Shown here: piece after piece, positions 5,788 through 9,975 of the stretch | Position numbering within the stretch: the first letter of the stretch is position 1 | Layout of the letters: each line of letters starts with the position of its first letter | NCBI GenBank assembly: GCA_002773185.1 | Contig: PFBU01000056.1 | Location: forward strand, 2,906-12,880 | Reading direction: 5' to 3' | DNA from: Candidatus Magasanikbacteria bacterium CG10_big_fil_rev_8_21_14_0_10_36_16 | GTDB taxonomy: Bacteria > Patescibacteriota > Patescibacteriia > Magasanikbacterales > UBA922 | DNA: 9,975 nucleotides | Notes under the pieces: model-generated | What the model saw: only the letters and a program-made list of their open reading frames with translations | What the model was told of the DNA's origin: nothing | Databases searched by the model: none | Translations under genes and position numbers: made by a program

Positions 5788-7224
5788 ATGGACTTTACTT
5801 CATTTGGTGACTATTTCAATGTTTTAACAAATTTTTTTGTTCAACCTATTTGGACAATTGTCGCCCAATTGTTTGCTATTTTTGGTTGGATAGTTTTTGT
5901 TTGGCTTCTTGCTTTTGCAATAGTCAATTTTTATGCTGATCATATGCAGGATACCAAAAATACTTCCAAATGGAAGTATATGGTTTTGGCTATTGATATT
6001 CCGCCAGAGAATGTCCAAACCCCTTTGGCAGTGGAGCAAATGTTTGCTCATTTGGCAGGAGCTTTTAGTAAGCCGGATCTTCGTGATAAATTTCGTGAAG
6101 GATACAAACAAAGAGGGTTTAGTTTGGAAATAGTAAGTATTGAGGGTTATATTCAATTTATCATCAGAACGGAAGAAAAATTTAGAGATTTGGTAGAGAC
6201 GTCTGTTTATGCCCAGTATCCAGATGCAGAGCTTACGGAAGTAGAAGATTATGTTACTTCTGTCCCACAGACATATCCTAATAATGAATATGATGTTTGG
6301 GTAGGAGATTTTACTTTGTCCGAAGATTCTGCTTATCCATTGCGTAGTTATCGTGATTTTGAACATAATATTTCCAAAGACACTGTCCTCAAAGATCCAA
6401 TGGGTACTTTTTTGGAAAGTTTTACTCGTATTGGTGTTGGTGAACAAATGTGGTTTCAAATTTTGGTAGAGCCGATTGACAATAATTGGAAAGAAAAAGC
6501 TATTGAAAAGATAAAATCTTTAATTGGTGAAAAAACAACTCCCAAAAAAAATCCCTTGTCTTTTGTAACTGACAATTTTTTGACCAAAGAAATTGGTAAA
6601 GGTATTAGTGAACTCAGTGCTCAAATCACTGGTTTTGAACGTGGTTCTGGAGATGATAAACCTGCAAGTAAAGAAGAAAAAAATCAAATAAAATATTTGA
6701 CACCAGGTCAACAGAAAATCTTGGAAGCAATGGAAGCAAAAATTAGCAAAATAGGTCTCAAGACAAAATTACGAGCAGTCTATGTGGCTAGAAAAGAAGT
6801 ATTTAAGAAAGAAAGAGGTGTCAATGCTCTCATGGGCGCTATCAATCAGTTCAATAGCCCTACCTCAAATTCTATTGTGCTAAAGTCTTCCACTGACGTC
6901 CGTGGCAAGAAGGCTGTGATTAAGAAAAAAAATGATTTGCTCAAAGCTTATGTAAAAAGAAAAATGAATGTGGGAGCCAAAGCAGTAGTCTTCAATATTG
7001 AAGAATTAGCCACTCTCTGGCATTTTCCTATGTCCCATGTCAAGACTCCTTTGGTGCAAAAAGCTGAAACAAAAGCAGCCGAGCCACCAGCTGATTTACC
7101 AATGGAAAATATTCTCAATTTGCCAGTGGACAAGAGTGTTCAAGTTGTAAATAATAATTCTGGCAAACGTAAATTTACCACAGATAGTGGTGAAGAAATT
7201 TATTTAGATGATTTTGGTACCTAA
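5788..7224 (+). CDS. Membrane-anchored conserved protein resembling the front half of T4SS/DUF87-type proteins
   Basis: This 478-residue protein has one strong N-terminal membrane helix (about 20-48), then a large soluble part probably in the cytoplasm. Recognisable stretches are MVLAIDIPPENVQTPLAVEQ (65-84), SLEIVSIEGYIQFIIR (112-127), YAQYPDAELTEVEDYV (141-156) and RIGVGEQMWFQILVEP (214-229). The C-terminal FNIEELATLWHFPMSHVKTP (402-421), then EPPADLP, is the type of sequence that, from memory, comes just before the Walker A loop in DUF87/VirD4-like ATPases of CPR bacteria. Here the protein ends soon after and no P-loop (GxxxxGKS/T) is present. I therefore read it as an ATPase-less member or a free-standing front half. 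It lies 3 bp after the small membrane gene and 21 bp before the comEC-like gene, so it may belong to one operon. Function is unknown; the family link is recollection, not a search. Confidence 0.82.
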   Translation: MDFTSFGDYFNVLTNFFVQPIWTIVAQLFAIFGWIVFVWLLAFAIVNFYADHMQDTKNTSKWKYMVLAIDIPPENVQTPLAVEQMFAHLAGAFSKPDLRDKFREGYKQRGFSLEIVSIEGYIQFIIRTEEKFRDLVETSVYAQYPDAELTEVEDYVTSVPQTYPNNEYDVWVGDFTLSEDSAYPLRSYRDFEHNISKDTVLKDPMGTFLESFTRIGVGEQMWFQILVEPIDNNWKEKAIEKIKSLIGEKTTPKKNPLSFVTDNFLTKEIGKGISELSAQITGFERGSGDDKPASKEEKNQIKYLTPGQQKILEAMEAKISKIGLKTKLRAVYVARKEVFKKERGVNALMGAINQFNSPTSNSIVLKSSTDVRGKKAVIKKKNDLLKAYVKRKMNVGAKAVVFNIEELATLWHFPMSHVKTPLVQKAETKAAEPPADLPMENILNLPVDKSVQVVNNNSGKRKFTTDSGEEIYLDDFGT

Positions 7225-7234
7225 TTTTTTAAAT

Positions 7235-7242
7235 AGGAAGGG
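7235..7242 (+). promoter_or_regulatory. Clear Shine-Dalgarno site of the comEC-like gene
   Basis: AGGAAGGG lies a few bases before the ATG at 7246 and fixes that start. It is the best ribosome binding site in the window; most other starts rely on coupling or have no visible site. Confidence 0.7.
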
Positions 7243-7245
7243 AAT

Positions 7246-8742
7246 ATGAACAAAATTTTAACATCAAAAAGCAGGACATTTTTTGTGTACTGTTTTTCTT
7301 TTTTGTTAGGGGTATTTTTATTTTCTATTTTTGACTGGCGATTTAGTTTTTTGTTTATAGTTGTTTGTCTAGTAGTTTTGTTTAGTTTTGTGATTATTTT
7401 TTGGCATAATATTTTGCTACGTTTTGTCTTTTTTTGTTTATTATTTTTTGTTTTTGGTTCTCTGCGTTATTTAGTGACTGTCCCTATAAATAATAATAAA
7501 AATTTAGTATCTTTTTTTGGAGAAACAGAAGTTGTAGAAGGTTTTGTAAGTAGTGAGCCAGATATACGCCTTGATGGTGTACGTTATATTGTTTCAGCCC
7601 AGTTTTTGAGTGAAGAAAAAACAAAGCAAAAAAGAATTACCATAAAAGGTAATTTTTATTTTAAATCCGGACTTTACCCACGTTATAAGTATGGCGACAA
7701 ATTGAGAATTACTTGTTTATTACAAAAACCAGAGCCTGTGGAGGATTTTCGTTATGATAAGTATTTGGCTAGGTATGGTGTTTTTGTGGATTGTATTCCT
7801 AGTCAAATTGATAAAATAGGGGAAAATGGGGGTAGTTTTTTCCTTAAGCAAATATTTGCCTTAAAAATTATAATTGCAGGCAAAATCAATACATTATGGC
7901 ACGAACCCTATGCCAGCTTCATGGCGGGGCTTTTATATGGTTACAGGGGTGGTTTGGGTACTTTGAATGATTTGTTTAGTCGTACTGGGGTTACCCATAT
8001 TGTGGCTATTTCTGGTTACAATATTACTATTGTTTCCACGATTTTGATTGCTTTTTGTACGAGATTTTATATTCCTCGTAAAAAAGCTTTTTGGCTGATT
8101 GTCTTTGGTATTTTTGTTTTTGTAATTTTTGCTGGAGCTAGTGCCTCGGTGGTTAGAGCGGGAATTATGGGAGTCTTGGTTTTGCTTACTAAACAAATTG
8201 GGCGTAAAGCAAATGTGGCGAATGTTATGGTTTTGACAGTTACACTCATGACTTTACAAAATCCCTATATTTTGGTTTGGGATGTTGGTTTTCAGCTTTC
8301 TTTTATTTCTACTTTAGGACTTATTTACATTGTACCTATTATTGAAAAATATTTTGCTAAGATGCTAGAAATTTTTGGTGTCAAAGAATCCTTGGTCACG
8401 ACACTCGGAGCAATTGTAGCTACTTTGCCTTTGATTTTGTATCAATTCAACAGATTATCTATTGTTTCTCCAATAGTCAATATTCTTATTTTGTGGATTT
8501 TGCCTTGGATTATGTTTAGCGGTTTTTTGGTCGTAGTTTTGAGTTTTGTCTTTTTGCCTTTAGCTCAGGTTTTATCTTGGTTGGCTTTTGTGATGATGAA
8601 ATATATCGTGGTTGTAGTAACATTTTTTGCCAATTTGTCTTTTGCTGTTATTGACCTCAAGTTTTCTTTGTGGACGATGTTTTTTTCTTATTTTTTAATA
8701 ATTTTTTGGGTTTATAAAAATATAAAGAAGAAAAAAATATGA
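7246..8742 (+). CDS. comEC: ComEC/Rec2-type DNA uptake channel protein (without nuclease domain)
   Basis: ComEC forms the inner membrane channel for single-stranded DNA in natural transformation. The 498-residue protein begins with two to three hydrophobic helices (about 11-78), followed by an OB-like soluble region (about 92-190, the DUF4131 part) ending in FRYDKYLARYGVF (168-180). The competence domain follows: MAGLLYGYRGGLG (226-238), RTGVTHIVAISGYNITIV (246-263), SASVVRAGIMG (299-309), NPYILVWDVGFQLSFISTLG (339-358) and SPIVNIL (408-414), spread over many helices to about 490. Canonical ComEC continues into a metallo-beta-lactamase domain; here the protein stops after the membrane part and that domain is the next gene. 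Its TGA stop overlaps the next ATG (ATGA). No other competence gene is in the window, so actual DNA uptake is inferred from the family. Confidence 0.95.
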   Translation: MNKILTSKSRTFFVYCFSFLLGVFLFSIFDWRFSFLFIVVCLVVLFSFVIIFWHNILLRFVFFCLLFFVFGSLRYLVTVPINNNKNLVSFFGETEVVEGFVSSEPDIRLDGVRYIVSAQFLSEEKTKQKRITIKGNFYFKSGLYPRYKYGDKLRITCLLQKPEPVEDFRYDKYLARYGVFVDCIPSQIDKIGENGGSFFLKQIFALKIIIAGKINTLWHEPYASFMAGLLYGYRGGLGTLNDLFSRTGVTHIVAISGYNITIVSTILIAFCTRFYIPRKKAFWLIVFGIFVFVIFAGASASVVRAGIMGVLVLLTKQIGRKANVANVMVLTVTLMTLQNPYILVWDVGFQLSFISTLGLIYIVPIIEKYFAKMLEIFGVKESLVTTLGAIVATLPLILYQFNRLSIVSPIVNILILWILPWIMFSGFLVVVLSFVFLPLAQVLSWLAFVMMKYIVVVVTFFANLSFAVIDLKFSLWTMFFSYFLIIFWVYKNIKKKKI

Positions 8743-9659
8743 AAAAAGTACAATTAATTATTCTGCTAATTTTAGCTATAGTTTTGTCTATGCTCTTTTT
8801 TGTTAAGAAAAATAAACAAGTGAATATCTCTAAAACTGAAGTAGCTGGTAAAGCAATTTCTAATGGACTTAAAGTAACTTATTTAGACATCGGACAAGGG
8901 GATGCTAGTTTTATTGAATTTCCAGATGGGCAACAATTGTTGGTTGATTGTTCAATTGACGGTCGTATTTTGGAAGCTTTAGGTCGGGTAATGCCTTATT
9001 ATGATCATGACATTGATTATTTATTAGTCACTCATCCAGATTTGGATCACTACGGTGGTTGTACAGAAGTTATGAATCGTTTCCAAATAAAAAATATTGT
9101 TTATAGTGGTTTGGAAAAAAGAGGGGATCAAATGTGGGAAGCTTTTTTGTCGGCTATCCAAAATGAAAATGCCAATTATATAGAGGCCAACAAAGAAGAT
9201 GTCTGGAATATTGCCAGTACAACGATTCATATTTTGTATCCAGATCATTCTATACCAGATAATAAAAATGTTCCCAACTCAACTGTTGAAGCCAATGCTA
9301 ATAACACTTCTATTGTTTTCAAATTATCGTATTTAGATAAAAATTTGTTATTTATGGGAGATGCTGAGGAAGAATTAGAAAAATATTTGATAGTCACTTA
9401 TGGTGACCAATTGGATGCCGATGTTTTGAAACTAGGACACCACGGTAGTGATAGTTCTTCTAGCAAAAATTTTATCAAGATAACTAGCCCACACGATGCA
9501 ATTGCTTCTTGTGGTTTGAATAATAAATTTGGGCATCCTTCGCGTCGTATTTTGAGTCGTTTAGAGAGAATTGCTTCTAGTACTATTTGGCGGACAGATT
9601 TGCAAGGTGATATTTTTCTTAAATTAGATGCAGATGGTTTGAAGATGTATACCAATTAA
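8739..9659 (+). CDS. Membrane-anchored MBL-fold hydrolase, separate ComEC C-terminal domain
   Basis: The 306-residue protein has an N-terminal membrane helix (about 5-22) flanked by lysines, with no lipobox cysteine, then a metallo-beta-lactamase fold of the ComEC/Rec2 type. Visible motifs are TYLDIGQGDASFIEFPDG (47-64), VTHPDLDHYGG (97-107, with ligands H99, D101, D103 and H104), LLFMGDAEEELEKYL (203-217), VLKLGHHGSDSS (229-240) and FGHPSRRIL (264-272). These are the full set of metal-site motifs, so it is likely active. In ComEC this domain is thought to degrade the DNA strand that does not enter the cell. Positive-inside topology suggests the domain faces outward, as expected for that role. 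The 4-bp ATGA overlap with the comEC-like gene indicates coupled, matched synthesis. Stand-alone MBL proteins of this type also occur with other substrates, so the DNA role rests on the pairing. Confidence 0.93.
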   Translation: MKKVQLIILLILAIVLSMLFFVKKNKQVNISKTEVAGKAISNGLKVTYLDIGQGDASFIEFPDGQQLLVDCSIDGRILEALGRVMPYYDHDIDYLLVTHPDLDHYGGCTEVMNRFQIKNIVYSGLEKRGDQMWEAFLSAIQNENANYIEANKEDVWNIASTTIHILYPDHSIPDNKNVPNSTVEANANNTSIVFKLSYLDKNLLFMGDAEEELEKYLIVTYGDQLDADVLKLGHHGSDSSSSKNFIKITSPHDAIASCGLNNKFGHPSRRILSRLERIASSTIWRTDLQGDIFLKLDADGLKMYTN

Positions 9660-9796
9660 AATTCACCTAATTTCTAATTCCTAATTCACCTAATAAAATT
9701 TTAAATTACTAGTACTAATAATTTAAGTTAGGTAAAAGGGTAATTTTGATTTCTTTATTTATAATTTTATTAGAAATTAGATATTAGGTGAATTAG
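9660..9796. repeat. AT-rich intergenic element with direct and inverted 12-14-bp repeats
   Basis: AATTCACCTAAT occurs directly twice (9660-9671 and 9683-9694), and its reverse complement stands at 9783-9794. Extended, CTAATTCACCTAAT (9681-9694) and ATTAGGTGAATTAG (9783-9796) are perfect 14-bp inverted arms around an 88-bp AT-rich centre with no reading frame. The layout could be a degenerate miniature mobile element, a repeat family copy, or a long-range terminator. It begins directly at the stop codon of the MBL gene. Confidence 0.6.
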
Positions 9797-9803
9797 AAAT
9801 TTT

Positions 9804-9809
9804 TATAAT
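9804..9809 (+). promoter_or_regulatory. Possible -10 box before the 9821-9880 hairpin region
   Basis: TATAAT at 9804-9809 is a consensus -10 placed to start RNA near 9816, just before the GC-richer hairpin. No -35 is evident, and in such AT-rich DNA this can be chance. Confidence 0.25.
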
Positions 9810-9820
9810 GACTTTTACAT

Positions 9821-9851
9821 CACGAACTTTTCCGCCCAAGGTGGGTTCGTG
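9821..9851 (+). other. Stable hairpin in a GC-richer intergenic patch, function unknown
   Basis: CACGAAC (9821-9827) pairs perfectly with GTTCGTG (9845-9851), and inside it CCCA (9835-9838) can pair with TGGG (9842-9845), sharing one base with the outer stem. The patch from 9819 to about 9895 is clearly richer in G+C than its flanks. No T-run follows on either strand, so it is not a plain terminator. A small RNA or a leader element of the next gene are both possible. Confidence 0.4.
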
Positions 9852-9903
9852 TTGCTTTGCACGTCTTGGACTGTGGACGGAATGAACTTTCGACTTTGTT
9901 CTA

Positions 9904-9933
9904 TTGTCTATTATTATGTCTTTGTGCTATAAT
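9904..9933 (+). promoter_or_regulatory. Promoter for the gene starting at 9959
   Basis: TTGTCT (9904-9909) and TATAAT (9928-9933) have an 18-bp spacer, with an extended -10 TG at 9925-9926. The predicted start near 9940 gives a leader of about 19 nt lacking a Shine-Dalgarno site. Confidence 0.6.
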
Positions 9934-9958
9934 ATCTTTATTATTTAGATTATCTTTT

Positions 9959-9975
9959 ATGGCAAAAGAAAAAAG
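9959..9975 (+). CDS. First codons of a protein cut by the window end (MAKEK...)
   Basis: An ATG at 9959 follows a strong promoter by 25 bp and opens the frame M-A-K-E-K and then a partial codon AG (Ser or Arg). Five residues cannot identify the protein. Some elongation factor Tu proteins begin MAKEK, but so do unrelated proteins. Confidence 0.45.

Noticed and set aside
5824..6459. Long open frame on the minus strand (211 codons)
   Set aside because: It lies wholly opposite the 478-residue gene, has no recognisable motif and a low-complexity composition rich in Ile, Lys and Asn; it is a shadow frame.
8739..8742. Recoded UGA (glycine) as in Gracilibacteria-type lineages
   Set aside because: UGA ends the comEC-like gene in a classic ATGA overlap, and no gene needs UGA to be read through.
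2081..9845. Shared CCCACCT followed by GGGCG in the RNA (2081-2103) and on the minus strand of the 9821-9851 hairpin
   Set aside because: The match is very short and the surrounding sequence differs; probably chance between two GC-rich hairpins.
1..9975. CRISPR array, tRNA or rRNA genes, transposase genes
   Set aside because: No regularly spaced repeats, no cloverleaf, no rRNA stretches and no transposase or integrase motifs were seen on either strand.

Overview
The window looks like part of a small, AT-rich bacterial genome, most likely from the Candidate Phyla Radiation (Patescibacteria, Parcubacteria-like). The reasons are AT-rich coding sequence with short gaps, a two-gene split of ComEC, a membrane protein family I associate with CPR genomes, and few Shine-Dalgarno sites. 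This lineage call is inference from gene content; there is no rRNA here to confirm it. UGA is used as a normal stop (the comEC-like gene ends in TGA), so a recoded-UGA lineage is unlikely.

Layout, all genes on the + strand. Positions 1-1686 hold the C-terminal two thirds of SecA, cut by the window edge. Positions 1687-2456 (770 bp) have no protein gene. They carry two hairpins, a 12-bp palindrome, a strong promoter, a GC-rich structured RNA of about 280 nt (about 1911-2189) ending in an intrinsic terminator, and then two good promoters reading into secD. Positions 2457-5535 hold secD and secF, closed by a strong terminator at 5552-5579. Positions 5623-9659 form a second run of four closely packed genes: a 53-residue two-helix membrane protein, a 478-residue membrane-anchored protein of unknown role, a ComEC channel protein and a separate membrane-anchored metallo-beta-lactamase (MBL) fold protein. 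Positions 9660-9958 are a repeat-bearing, hairpin-bearing gap with a promoter for a gene whose first codons start at 9959.

The first half serves protein export: SecA is the ATPase motor of the SecYEG channel and SecDF uses ion flow to pull substrates out. SecD here carries a large insertion in its extracytoplasmic domain that reads as two tandem parvulin-type prolyl isomerase modules, the first degenerate, so a folding factor appears to be built into the translocon. The second half suggests DNA uptake: the ComEC channel and its nuclease-like MBL partner are translationally coupled, and the two membrane genes before them may be co-transcribed with them.

The best candidates for something undescribed are the GC-rich RNA between secA and secD, the parvulin-bearing SecD, and the 478-residue protein that looks like the front half of a T4SS/DUF87-type protein without its ATPase.
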